Below, in pieces: positions 7,853-15,503 of a DNA stretch of 34,838 bases. Below the pieces are notes generated by a model. It was not told the origin of the DNA and made no database searches. It saw nothing but the letters and a program-made list of their open reading frames with translations. Each line of letters begins with the position of its first letter. Positions within the stretch are counted from its first letter, which is position 1. The DNA comes from an uncultured Planctomycetota bacterium (lineage in GTDB: Bacteria; Planctomycetota; Phycisphaerae; UBA1845; Fen-1342): contig CAADGM010000107.1 of the NCBI GenBank assembly GCA_900696535.1, positions 1 through 34,838 on the forward strand, written 5' to 3'. The translations under genes were made by a program, and so were the position numbers.

Positions 7853-9975
7853 GGTTTATCCTCCGTGGCAGCGGGCAGCGCCAGGTGAAACGTCACGCCG
7901 CGTCCGGCATTCCGAGTCATTGAGAGCTTCCCACCGTGGCTCTCGGCGATGGAGCGACTGATGACCAGACCCATGCCCAAGCCGGTAGGCTTGGTTGTGA
8001 AGAACGGCTCGAACATCCGCGCGGCGACGGCCTCGGGCAAGCCCGGCCCAAGGTCACTCACGCGGATGACCGCTCCACCCGAATCCTCGCGCCGGGCCTG
8101 GACCTTCAAGGCGCGCGTACCGGGGGGCATTCGCATCATCGCTTCCAAGCCGTTGCGCACCAGGTTCAAGATGATCTGTTGAAGCTGGATCGGGTCGGCT
8201 CGAACAGCAGGCAGGTCCGGGCCGATCTCGAAGTGGATACTGGCTCCGTGTTGGCGCGCATCCGCTTCCGCTAATGTCGCGATGTCTTCAATCACCCTCT
8301 GCACGTTCAGGACGACCGGGGTGGGCTGTTGGAGTCGCAGGAAATCACGCAACCGGTGAATGATGTCAGCCGCGCGATTGCCGTGCGTGACGATGTCGTC
8401 AAGCGCGGCGCGCGTTTCCGCAATGTCCGGCGGGTCCGTCATCAGCAGGCGCTGCGCCGTCTGGGCGTTACCGACGATTGTGCAGAGCGGCTGATTCAGT
8501 TCGTGCGCGAGTTGGGCCGTCAACTCGCCCATAGTGCTCAGCCGGGCCATATGCAACAGCGAGGCCTGGTGTTGACGGGCCTCCTCCTCCGCCTGCTTCT
8601 GAGCGGTGATGTCCCGTGCCGCGCCCAGGATGCGCACGACCCCGTGCGCGGCCTCGTCCCATTCCGGTCGGGCTTGGTTGCGTAGCCAGCGCACTTCGCC
8701 ATCCCCGCGCACGACGCGAAACTCAATGACATTCGACTGACCGGTCAGCAGAAGCTCCACGCTGCGCCGGACCGCCGGTTGGTCATCTGGGTGCACAAGT
8801 TTCAGCAAGTCGCGCGGCGCTGCGAAACGTGCCGGGCTGCACCCGAGGATGCGTTCAAACGCGTCCGTGATCCACTCGGCTCCAAACGAGCGGTCAGACG
8901 CGCGCCGAAACGCGTAGGCGAAGTCCGACGTCAGCTCCGCGACGTGGCGGTAACGTTTCTCACTCGTGCGCAGTGCTTCTTCGACACGCGCACGCTCGGC
9001 GATCTCCCGGCGCAACTGGTCGTTGGTCGCTGCCAACTCCGCTGTGCGAGCTTGCACGCGTAGCTCAAGCTCGTCATGCGCGCGGCGCAGCTCGGCCTCG
9101 ACGGCCTTGAGATGACTGATGTCCGTGTCCACACCCAGGACGCCGCAGACTTGGCCATCCGCATCGCGCAAAGGCACCTTACTGGTCAGCAGCTGGGCTA
9201 CCCGCCCATCGGCCTGCCGCTCGGACTCCTCGATGTGCAGCAGCGCTTCGCCGGTTGCCAGGACGCGCTCGTCACAGCGTCGGAACCAGGCAGTCTGCTC
9301 CGGTTCCCAGGCGAGCTCGTGATCAGTCTTGCCGACGATCGCGGCGGGATCGGCCACGCCGGCGGCTCGTGCGAATTCAGCATTGCAGCCCCGATAGCGC
9401 AACTCGCGGTCCTTCCAGTACACGCCGCACGGGATGTGCGTGATGATGGTCCCCAGCAGCGCGCGGTGGGCTTGCAGCGCTTCCTCCGCCTCCTTGCGGT
9501 CGCTGATGTCCCGAATACTTGACCGGTGCCCCAGGCCGGGGCCGTCTGCGGCTTGGAGCGGTTGCCACGACACGGCCACCCAGCGCACGCTGCCGTCCTT
9601 GCAGCGCAGGCGAAACGGGAGGTCATTACCGCTCGAGCCCGCTAGCGCCCCCTGAAACACCGCCGCCATCCGCACCCGATCGCCCTCGTGTACCAAGGGC
9701 AGCGGATAATCGCCCATGGCGAGGCACTCGGCGACGGAGTACCCCGTCAAGCGCTCGACCGCCAAGTTAACCCATAGCAGCCGGCCGTCGGGGGCGACCC
9801 ACGATTCCAGATCGTAGGTGTAGTCGGCCACGGCCCGGAAGTGGTCCTGCCGATCAGAGCACACCCCGGTCGCAGCGTGCACCGGGGCGTTCCCTGGTTC
9901 CAGCTGCGCCAGCCTGGCGCGCAGTCGCCGTAATTCGGCAAGCAATTCCGCTTTGGTCTTGCGCGAGTCGGTCAT
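7849..9975 (-). CDS. Triple-PAS sensor histidine kinase
   Basis: A 708-residue cytoplasmic-looking kinase with no obvious membrane segment. In order: an N-terminal coiled coil (about 1-28), PAS/PAC 1 (45-165), PAS/PAC 2 (172-295), a coiled-coil linker (295-340), PAS/PAC 3 (342-462), the HisKA helix with H491 in LAHELNQPL, then the ATPase with its N-box NLVRNGLEAM, G1 DLGPGLP, F-box FEPFFTTKP and G2 GLGMGLVISRSIAESHGG. The HELNQPL box is typical of the FixL/DctB class. The sensed signal is not visible; the PAS domains could bind a small molecule or cofactor. The start at 9975 follows Rnk by 40 bases; longer frames are shadows. It overlaps the regulator start by 4 bases. Confidence 0.92.
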   Translation of the reverse strand: MTDSRKTKAELLAELRRLRARLAQLEPGNAPVHAATGVCSDRQDHFRAVADYTYDLESWVAPDGRLLWVNLAVERLTGYSVAECLAMGDYPLPLVHEGDRVRMAAVFQGALAGSSGNDLPFRLRCKDGSVRWVAVSWQPLQAADGPGLGHRSSIRDISDRKEAEEALQAHRALLGTIITHIPCGVYWKDRELRYRGCNAEFARAAGVADPAAIVGKTDHELAWEPEQTAWFRRCDERVLATGEALLHIEESERQADGRVAQLLTSKVPLRDADGQVCGVLGVDTDISHLKAVEAELRRAHDELELRVQARTAELAATNDQLRREIAERARVEEALRTSEKRYRHVAELTSDFAYAFRRASDRSFGAEWITDAFERILGCSPARFAAPRDLLKLVHPDDQPAVRRSVELLLTGQSNVIEFRVVRGDGEVRWLRNQARPEWDEAAHGVVRILGAARDITAQKQAEEEARQHQASLLHMARLSTMGELTAQLAHELNQPLCTIVGNAQTAQRLLMTDPPDIAETRAALDDIVTHGNRAADIIHRLRDFLRLQQPTPVVLNVQRVIEDIATLAEADARQHGASIHFEIGPDLPAVRADPIQLQQIILNLVRNGLEAMMRMPPGTRALKVQARREDSGGAVIRVSDLGPGLPEAVAARMFEPFFTTKPTGLGMGLVISRSIAESHGGKLSMTRNAGRGVTFHLALPAATEDKP

Positions 9976-10015
9976 GGTAGTTCGACCATCTGCCGTGCCG
10001 CCGGGCAAGCGTAAC

Positions 10016-10426
10016 CTACTGGCTGAGATTCCCGGCCGCCTCCGGCTGATAGAGCAACTCTTCAATCCGCAAGTGCAGGCTGCCGGCAGGCGTTTCCCAG
10101 CGAATCTCATCGCCGACCCGGTACCCGAGCAGCGCCGTGCCGAGCGGGCTCAGAATCGACACACGTTCCTGGTCATTCGCCTGATCGGGGTAGACAAGTG
10201 TCACAATGCGCTGTTGGCCGGCGGCCAAGTCCGTCATCCGCAGCTTCGAGTTCATCGTGACCACGTCCGGCGGGACGTCCGGGGGCCGGACGGCTTGAGC
10301 CCGGTCGAGCTCGCGGTCGAGGGCGCGCAGTGGCTCAAGATCGGGAGCGTCGGTGATGGCAGCCAGCACCAAGCGCCCGAGGCGGTCCATGTCGCTGACC
10401 GTGACGTAGATCTGTCGTTCCTTCAT
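10016..10426 (-). CDS. rnk: Rnk/GreA-GreB C-terminal domain protein, copy 1
   Basis: A 136-residue member of the Rnk family (regulator of nucleoside diphosphate kinase), built from an N-terminal coiled-coil segment and a C-terminal GreA/GreB-type FKBP-like domain. Family hallmarks are VTVSDMDRL at the start, PPDVVTMNSKLRM, the VYPDQANDQERVSILSPLGTALLGYRVGDEI block and LLYQPEAAGNLS at the end. Rnk proteins bind RNA polymerase near the secondary channel in the enterobacterial case. It lies 36 bases after nhaR and 40 before the kinase, suggesting one operon. A second copy (13975-14391) shares the PPDVVTM and YQPEAAG blocks. Confidence 0.9.
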   Translation of the reverse strand: MKERQIYVTVSDMDRLGRLVLAAITDAPDLEPLRALDRELDRAQAVRPPDVPPDVVTMNSKLRMTDLAAGQQRIVTLVYPDQANDQERVSILSPLGTALLGYRVGDEIRWETPAGSLHLRIEELLYQPEAAGNLSQ

Positions 10427-10462
10427 GTTGAGCTCCTCGACGGGTGTACGACGGCGCGTGCG

Positions 10463-11407
10463 CTAACGCCGTTCTCGTCCAAGTTTCCCCACCCTTCGCG
10501 CCGCATGAGCCCCGCGCAGCACCGCGCCGGCGTTCTCCACCAGGGCTACGGCGGCCGGGTGCTTGACGCGGCGCTCCACACTGATCGCGTACAGGTGCTC
10601 CCGTGTCTTCCCCATGCGACCAACTGTCTGGACGCCTTCGCCGCTTGTAATCTCGTCCGCGACGGCGTCTGGAACCGCAAAGAACCCCGCTCCGCGATGG
10701 CCGCAGGCATTCAGCAGCGCCAGGTCCTCGAACTCGGCGATGATCCGCGGGCGTACGCCGACGGACTCGAACCACCCGTCCAGGGCCCGGCGCAGGGATG
10801 TATTCGGCGTCGGTAGAAGGGCGGGCGCGCCATCGAGCGATGCGGGAAAACCCCGGCGGAGACTGCGCGCGAGCGCCGGCACCGCGCAGACAGTAAGCCC
10901 CGATTCACCCAGCAGGTGGCTGAAGGTGCGCACCTTGATCGACGGATCGGGCGGTGCGTCCGAAAGCACGAGGTCCAAGTCGTGCACCGCGAGCTGGGGT
11001 AGCAGCTGGGCTTGTGTGCCCTCGATGCAGACCAGCCGGATGGCCTGTGGCAAACGGAATGCGGCTTCCAGCACGCGCGCGATGACCAGCTTGGGCAACA
11101 CGTCATCCACCCCGAGGCGGAAGCGCAGCGAGGTCTCCAGCGTGCGACCCTTGGCGACGTCCATGAATTCCTGGCCGAGGCCGAAAATCTCGTCCGCATA
11201 GCGCGCGGCGAGCCGGCCGAACTCGGTGGGGGCGAGGTTGCGTCCGACGCGCTTGAAGAGTTTTTCGCCAAGCGCATCCTCCAGCTCACGCAACTGCGCC
11301 GAGATGGTCGCCGGCGACAAAAGGAGCTTGCGGCAAGCCGCCGCGATGCTGCCCTCGCGCACCACGGTCCAGAAGTAGAACAGGTGGTGGTAGTTCAACC
11401 AGTCCAT
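10463..11407 (-). CDS. nhaR: NhaR-like LysR-family transcriptional regulator
   Basis: A 314-residue LysR regulator. The N-terminal winged helix begins MDWLNYHHLFYFWTVVREGS, followed by LLLSPATISAQLRELEDALGEKLF, and the linker has RYADEIFGLGQEF; these are specific for the NhaR branch, which in enterobacteria activates the Na+/H+ antiporter gene nhaA in response to sodium. The effector-binding domain covers residues 92-300. No antiporter gene is in the window, so its target here is unknown. It faces gdhA across a 365-base gap holding a promoter and an inverted repeat, as LysR regulators often do, and is followed at 36 bases by rnk. Confidence 0.88.
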   Translation of the reverse strand: MDWLNYHHLFYFWTVVREGSIAAACRKLLLSPATISAQLRELEDALGEKLFKRVGRNLAPTEFGRLAARYADEIFGLGQEFMDVAKGRTLETSLRFRLGVDDVLPKLVIARVLEAAFRLPQAIRLVCIEGTQAQLLPQLAVHDLDLVLSDAPPDPSIKVRTFSHLLGESGLTVCAVPALARSLRRGFPASLDGAPALLPTPNTSLRRALDGWFESVGVRPRIIAEFEDLALLNACGHRGAGFFAVPDAVADEITSGEGVQTVGRMGKTREHLYAISVERRVKHPAAVALVENAGAVLRGAHAARRVGKLGRERR

Positions 11408-11518
11408 GCCGGTAGTTTAATTCGATCTTGGCTAACAATCAACAACACTCATCGTATTCAACGAATCCAGTGTCGCTGCCGCCCGGGCCGACAACAAGGC
11501 CTAATGTTCGCGACCTGG

Positions 11519-11543
11519 AACACTTCGAGTAAACCGAAGTGTT
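11519..11543. promoter_or_regulatory. Perfect inverted repeat upstream of gdhA
   Basis: AACACTTCG (11519-11527) and CGAAGTGTT (11535-11543) are perfect 9-base arms around AGTAAAC. The repeat lies about 19 bases upstream of the -35 box of the gdhA promoter and in the gap shared with nhaR. An operator or activator site is the best reading; no T-run follows, so a terminator is unlikely. Confidence 0.5.
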
Positions 11544-11561
11544 AGTGCGATATTATCTGTC

Positions 11562-11590
11562 TTGTTAACAATCGCGGAAACGCCTATATA
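11562..11590 (+). promoter_or_regulatory. Sigma70-type promoter of gdhA
   Basis: TTGTTA (11562-11567) and TATATA (11585-11590) are separated by exactly 17 bases. The start site would fall near 11597, leaving a leader of about 175 bases before gdhA. The -35 box sits inside a TTGTTAACAA palindrome, and TAACAATC here recurs at 11433-11440 near nhaR. Confidence 0.55.
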
Positions 11591-11772
11591 TGGGTAGCGG
11601 CTGGAACCCATGCGGCGACCAGCCCCCCCGGACGGTCGATTAGTTGTCGCCGGCCCGCCCGCGGGCATGCGAGGGTGCCACGGCCACCCTGGGCAGTGCC
11701 CTCTCTGCGCAGCCGCGCGGCGGGCCGGCCCTCCGGGCCGTTGCGTCCCGGCTTTTACTCACGAGGACATCC

Positions 11773-13059
11773 ATGAGCACGAAATCCTTCAACGCGTTCG
11801 CGATGGCTCAGGCCCAATTTGACCGGATCGCGGAATTGCTGGAGCTCGACCAGGGCACGCGGGATCTGCTGCGACAGCCGCTGCGCGAGTACCACTTCAG
11901 CCTGCCGGTCCGGATGGACGACGGGCGTGTCCGTGTCTTCCGCGGCTATCGCGTCCAGCACAACGATGCTCGCGGCCCCGGCAAGGGTGGCATCCGGTTC
12001 CATCCCCAGGAGACGGTGGACACGGTGCGCGCCCTGGCCATGTGGATGACCTGGAAGTGCGCGCTCGTGAATGTCCCGCTCGGCGGCAGCAAGGGCGGCG
12101 TGGTCTGTGCCCCGCACGACCTGAGCCAACGTGAGCAGGAAGCCCTCTGCCGCGCGTGGGTCCGCGCGGTCGCTCGGGATGTCGGTCCGGTGCTCGACGT
12201 GCCCGCCCCGGACGTAATGACCAACGGCCAGCACATGCTGTGGATGCTCGACGAGTTCGAGCACATCCACGGCGGAAAATACCCGGGCTTCATCACCGGC
12301 AAACCCGTCGCGATGGGCGGTTCGCTGGGCCGGACCGAGGCCACCGGCTACGGCGTCGTGTTCATGCTCCGCGAGGCGCTCAAGGAGCTGCAACTGCGGC
12401 CGCAGGACACGCAGGCCAGCGTGCAGGGCTTCGGCAACGTGGCGCAGCATGCCATCGAGTTGTATCACCAGATTGGTGGACGGGTCACGGCGGTGTCCTG
12501 CTGGGACCATGGGGCCCAGCGTGCGGTGTGCTTTCGGAAGAAGAGCGGCATCGATCTGCCTGAACTGCGTGGCATCGCCGACCGCTTCGGCACGATCGAC
12601 CCACAGAAGGCCGGCAAGCTGGGCTACGAGCTCCTACCCGGCGACGCCTGGATTGAGCAGGACGTGGACATCCTGATCCCCGCGGCGCTGGAGCACGCGA
12701 TCACGGACGACAACGCCGGCAAGATCTCCCGACGGGTGCGGCTAATCGCCGAAGGCGCCAACGGCCCTACGACTCCGGAGGGCGATCACATACTGCGCGA
12801 ACGCGGGATCTTCGTGATCCCTGACTTCCTGGCCAATGCCGGCGGGGTCACGTGCAGCTACTTCGAACAGGTGCAGAGCAACACGAATTTCTACTGGACC
12901 AAGGATGAGGTGCTCGGAAAGCTGGACCTGGCCATGACCTCCGCATTCATCGACGTAAGCCAGACAGCGCACCAGCGCAAGCTGCCGATGCGCGACGCCG
13001 CGCACATCATCGCGATCGGCCGAGTGGCCCAGGCCTGCCACGATCGCGGCTGGGTGTGA
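11773..13059 (+). CDS. gdhA: Glutamate dehydrogenase (Glu/Leu/Phe/Val family)
   Basis: A 428-residue cytosolic dehydrogenase interconverting glutamate with 2-oxoglutarate and ammonium. The substrate site has the conserved lysines in GPGKGGIRF (K71), MTWKCA (K95) and GGSKGGV (K107), and the catalytic Asp in PAPDVMT (D147). The Rossmann domain carries the dinucleotide motif VQGFGNVAQHA (about 217-227). Motifs and size match the small hexameric class. Coenzyme preference cannot be read with confidence, and other family members (Leu or Phe dehydrogenase) are less likely given length and motifs. The start at 11773 has GAGGA 5-6 bases upstream and fits the family N-terminus; the in-frame extension to 11644 looks non-coding. 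It heads a plus-strand run with hpf and rnk. Confidence 0.93.
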   Translation: MSTKSFNAFAMAQAQFDRIAELLELDQGTRDLLRQPLREYHFSLPVRMDDGRVRVFRGYRVQHNDARGPGKGGIRFHPQETVDTVRALAMWMTWKCALVNVPLGGSKGGVVCAPHDLSQREQEALCRAWVRAVARDVGPVLDVPAPDVMTNGQHMLWMLDEFEHIHGGKYPGFITGKPVAMGGSLGRTEATGYGVVFMLREALKELQLRPQDTQASVQGFGNVAQHAIELYHQIGGRVTAVSCWDHGAQRAVCFRKKSGIDLPELRGIADRFGTIDPQKAGKLGYELLPGDAWIEQDVDILIPAALEHAITDDNAGKISRRVRLIAEGANGPTTPEGDHILRERGIFVIPDFLANAGGVTCSYFEQVQSNTNFYWTKDEVLGKLDLAMTSAFIDVSQTAHQRKLPMRDAAHIIAIGRVAQACHDRGWV

Positions 13060-13114
13060 GGGCCGGAGCCACGGCGGACCGATGCATCGTGCAACACACA
13101 GAAAGGAGACGACC

Positions 13115-13465
13115 ATGCGCATCCAGATCACGACGCAGAACATGTCGTTGACCAATGCTCTCCGCGAGCTGGTGCACACGCGCCTCCGGCATGCCCTGGG
13201 CCGTTTCGCCCACCGCATCCAAGACGCGGCCGTCAGCTTCGAGGATGTGAACGGCCCGCGCGGCGGACGCGACATGCAGTGCCGCATCAAGCTTCTGCTC
13301 CGGCCGCGCGGCGAAGTCAACGTGTCCGCCGTGGCGGTATTCCCCGGCGCGGCCCTCAGCGAGGCGGCACAGCGCGCGTGCCGCTGCGTGCGCTCGCGCA
13401 CGCGTCGTCGCTGGATGCTGCGTCGGAGAACGCGCGACGCGTTAGACGTCGGCTCGGCCGCCTGA
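13115..13465 (+). CDS. hpf: HPF/RaiA-family ribosome hibernation factor
   Basis: A 116-residue short-form ribosome-associated inhibitor/hibernation protein. The sequence MRIQITTQNMSLTNALRELVHTRLRHALGRFAHRIQDAAVSFEDVNGPRGGRDMQCRI fits the beta-alpha-beta fold of the family that binds the 30S subunit near the tRNA and mRNA channel and silences ribosomes in stationary phase. The C-terminal 35 residues are very Arg-rich (CRCVRSRTRRRWMLRRRT), a plausible rRNA contact but unusual for the family. AAAGGAG lies 6 bases before the start. It follows gdhA by 55 bases. Confidence 0.85.
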   Translation: MRIQITTQNMSLTNALRELVHTRLRHALGRFAHRIQDAAVSFEDVNGPRGGRDMQCRIKLLLRPRGEVNVSAVAVFPGAALSEAAQRACRCVRSRTRRRWMLRRRTRDALDVGSAA

Positions 13466-13503
13466 GCCGGAGAGATTCGTCAGCTTTCCAGGGAGCGTGA
13501 GCA

Positions 13504-13677
13504 ATGCCGTTCATCATCTGCGGCAGCGTTCTGGGATGCCTGTGGGCCCACGCGGCAGAGTTACGCCGGCCCGGACGTCCGTTGTACGTCGGAGTAAAGC
13601 GGACACCAGCCACGCGGCTGGCGCAGCGCCGGCCGACGCGGTGTCATACGTTGTTGCGGATGCTCGGATTGAGGTGA
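13504..13677 (+). CDS. Possible 57-aa small protein
   Basis: A short open frame that starts MPFIICGSVLGCLWAHAAELRRPG and ends in an Arg-rich tail (LRMLGLR). GGAG is placed 8 bases before the ATG, which favours translation. The first 18 residues are hydrophobic with two Cys, so a small membrane-anchored or exported peptide is possible. It lies 38 bases after hpf and stops 3 bases before another ATG at 13681. No family is recognised, and conservation is unknown. Confidence 0.35.
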   Translation: MPFIICGSVLGCLWAHAAELRRPGRPLYVGVKRTPATRLAQRRPTRCHTLLRMLGLR

Positions 13678-13974
13678 ACCATGATTGCACCTAGCGCGAA
13701 CCGTTCCGGCACGGTCAGACCGATCGAGCCGCATGGCGTCGTAATGACCGATTTCACAACCGGGCGCGTGAGCATCTTCCCCCACGCGCTGGCCGGCTCG
13801 GCGGCCGGCACAGCGTGGTCACTGCTACAGGCGATTTGCACCTTGAATCCCAACATCGCGCTCGCGCCACTGAGCACCGAGCGCAGACAGCAGGCGATGC
13901 GGCGTGCAGTCGGCCGCCCACACCGGCGCCGACCAGCGCTGCGACCGGACCGGCCTGCAGATCGGAGTATCGAC
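13678..13974 (+). other. Stop-free stretch upstream of rnk copy 2
   Basis: This 297-base stretch is open in frame with the second rnk gene from an ATG at 13681, which is preceded by GAGGTGA. It would add 98 residues (with PHALAGSAAGTAWSLLQAI and an Arg/Pro-rich end) to Rnk. No domain is visible and rnk has its own good ribosome site at 13964-13967, so this is either a real N-terminal extension, a decayed gene, or leader sequence. Confidence 0.3.
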
Positions 13975-14391
13975 ATGGCCAGACGAACCATCTACATCAC
14001 GCAGCAGGACGCGAGCCGCCTTCGGGAATGGCTCCGCATCTCGGGGCATCGGCATGACAAGGACCGGCAGAATCTGGACGTGCTGCGGCGCGAGCTGGAA
14101 CGCGCGCACCTGATCGAGCCGGATGAAGTCCCTCCAGACGTGGTTACCATGCACTCGCGCGTGCGCCTCGCGGACCCGCGGACGAATCAGAAAATGTGTT
14201 GCACACTCGTGTTCCCGGAAGACGCCGTCGCTAAGCACGAGCGGATCTCGGTCCTGGCCCCCCTCGGTGCCGCAATCCTGGGTTGCCGCACAGGGGACGT
14301 CATCCGCTTTGAGGTTCCCGGCGGCCGGCGAACAGTGCGCATCTTGGACGTGCTCTATCAGCCAGAAGCGGCGGGGCACTTCCACCTGTAG
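13975..14391 (+). CDS. rnk: Rnk/GreA-GreB C-terminal domain protein, copy 2
   Basis: A 138-residue second Rnk-family protein. It shares with copy 1 the blocks PPDVVTM, ERISVLAPLGAAILGCRTGDVI and VLYQPEAAGHFHL, and its N-terminus MARRTIYITQQDASRLREWL matches the family's beta strand and coiled coil. GGAG lies 7 bases before the chosen ATG. Two diverged copies at the two ends of the nhaR-gdhA divergent region suggest an old duplication or two transfers; each could regulate transcription under different conditions. The gene sits between hpf and the NifX-like gene in a plus-strand run. Confidence 0.88.
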   Translation: MARRTIYITQQDASRLREWLRISGHRHDKDRQNLDVLRRELERAHLIEPDEVPPDVVTMHSRVRLADPRTNQKMCCTLVFPEDAVAKHERISVLAPLGAAILGCRTGDVIRFEVPGGRRTVRILDVLYQPEAAGHFHL

Positions 14392-14440
14392 GCGCCAACG
14401 GATGCGGAGCGCGCGGTCGCTCGCACCACGGAGCTACGCA

Positions 14441-14773
14441 ATGAAGGTCATCGTTGCCACCCACGAGCCGCACCTCCGGGGCTCCGTCGCGCCGGAGTTC
14501 GAAGTCGCGCCATACTACCTGGCGGTTGACACGCTGGCTGGCCGCACGACGCTGTTTCTGCATCCCGTGCAGTTCCAGGTCGCATATACGCCCGCGGGAT
14601 TGGTCCAGCGTCTGCGGACATTCGCCCCGGATGCGGTCGTGGCAGGGAGCTTCAGCGCCGAGGTCCATCAAGCTGCATCCTCCCTGCGAATCGAACTGCT
14701 GGTGGCGCACGGTCGCGCCGCCGATGCCGTAGATCAGTGCGCCGGCGCCAGTCTGCCTGGCAGCCGCACGTAG
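14441..14773 (+). CDS. NifX/NafY-like (dinitrogenase FeMo-cofactor binding) domain protein
   Basis: A 110-residue protein resembling the single-domain NifB/NifX/NafY family, an RNase H-like fold that binds iron-molybdenum cofactor or related metal clusters in nitrogenase makers, and has unknown roles elsewhere. The pattern seen is MKVIVATHEP, a VAPEFEVAPYYLAVD strand pair in the place of 'FGRAPYF', then FAPDAVVAGSFSAEVHQAASSLRIELLVAHGRAADAVDQC. No nif genes are nearby, so a nitrogenase role is unlikely. GGAG lies 8 bases upstream of the ATG. It lies 49 bases after rnk copy 2. Confidence 0.6.
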   Translation: MKVIVATHEPHLRGSVAPEFEVAPYYLAVDTLAGRTTLFLHPVQFQVAYTPAGLVQRLRTFAPDAVVAGSFSAEVHQAASSLRIELLVAHGRAADAVDQCAGASLPGSRT

Positions 14774-14820
14774 CAGCATGACCTCACAGCTAAGTCAGCA
14801 GTTGTAGAACGGAGGCGGCA

Positions 14821-15387
14821 ATGTGGTTGCCAGTGTTCATCTTCTGCGCGCGCGTCGCGGACGTATCCCTGGGAACGCTGCGCCTGATCTGCGTGACACG
14901 CGGACATCGCGCCTTCGCGGTGGGACTTGGCTTTGTAGAAGTCACCATCTGGGTCTGTGCCGTGGCCAGCGTGCTCAGCCATCTCAATCAGTGGGTGAAC
15001 GTGCTCGCCTATGCCGGCGGCTACGCTACCGGATTGGGGCTGGGCATGTGGTTAGAGAGTAAGCTTGCGCTTGGTGTGCAGCTCGTCACGCTGGTCAGTC
15101 GTGGGCGCGCGGTGGCGCTCGCAGGGCAGCTTCGCCGTGCGGGTGTCATGGTGACGACTCTCACAGGGGCCGGCCGTGACGGCCCCGTGGATGTGTGTTT
15201 CACAATCGTGCCGCGCAGGGCCGCATCGGCCGTCGCCGATTTGGCGACAGAGGTCGATCCTGAGGTTGTCGTCACCATCGAGGACGTCCGCAGCACGTCG
15301 GCGAAGCGTCATACTCGCTGGACTCAGGCCTCCGATTTACTCGGGTGGCTATCGTCTGGCCGCGCTTCGGCTTGCAGAACAGCATGA
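14821..15387 (+). CDS. UPF0316 (DUF5698/DUF2179) membrane protein
   Basis: A 188-residue inner-membrane protein of the UPF0316 family. The N-terminal half has three membrane helices with the family signatures FCARVADVSLGTLRLICVTRG, FVEVTIWVCAVASVL and NVLAYAGGYATGLGLGMWLESKLALG. The C-terminal half (residues about 85-165) is the cytoplasmic DUF2179-type domain (RAGVMVTTLTGAGRDGPVDVCFTIVPRR). DUF2179 domains have been proposed to bind a small regulatory ligand, but the function is unknown. GGAGG is 6 bases before the ATG. It ends the plus-strand run and converges on the hemerythrin fusion gene. Confidence 0.85.
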   Translation: MWLPVFIFCARVADVSLGTLRLICVTRGHRAFAVGLGFVEVTIWVCAVASVLSHLNQWVNVLAYAGGYATGLGLGMWLESKLALGVQLVTLVSRGRAVALAGQLRRAGVMVTTLTGAGRDGPVDVCFTIVPRRAASAVADLATEVDPEVVVTIEDVRSTSAKRHTRWTQASDLLGWLSSGRASACRTA

Positions 15388-15392
15388 TCTGG

Positions 15393-15492
15393 GCCCTCGC
15401 TTCCGTCGAGAGCTCATTCGCTGGCGCGAGGGCTCGTGTTCTCATGGAACGCGCTCCATAATGCGCAGCGCGAGCCAACAGCTCGCGTTCCA
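15393..15492. terminator. Possible bidirectional terminator region (two inverted repeats)
   Basis: Between two converging genes, GCCCTCGC (15393-15400) pairs with GCGAGGGC (15426-15433), and TGGAACGCG (15445-15453) pairs with CGCGTTCCA (15484-15492). The loops are long (25 and 30 bases) and no T-run follows, so a rho-independent terminator is not certain. Confidence 0.3.
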
Positions 15493-15503
15493 GGTTCCAG
15501 GTC

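Noticed and set aside
14441-14773. Part of a nitrogenase cluster
   Set aside because: Only a lone NifX/NafY-like domain is present; no nif structural or assembly genes are nearby, and such single-domain proteins occur in non-fixing bacteria.
15393-15492. CRISPR or small-RNA array
   Set aside because: The repeats are only two nested inverted pairs with no regular spacers; a convergent terminator is simpler.
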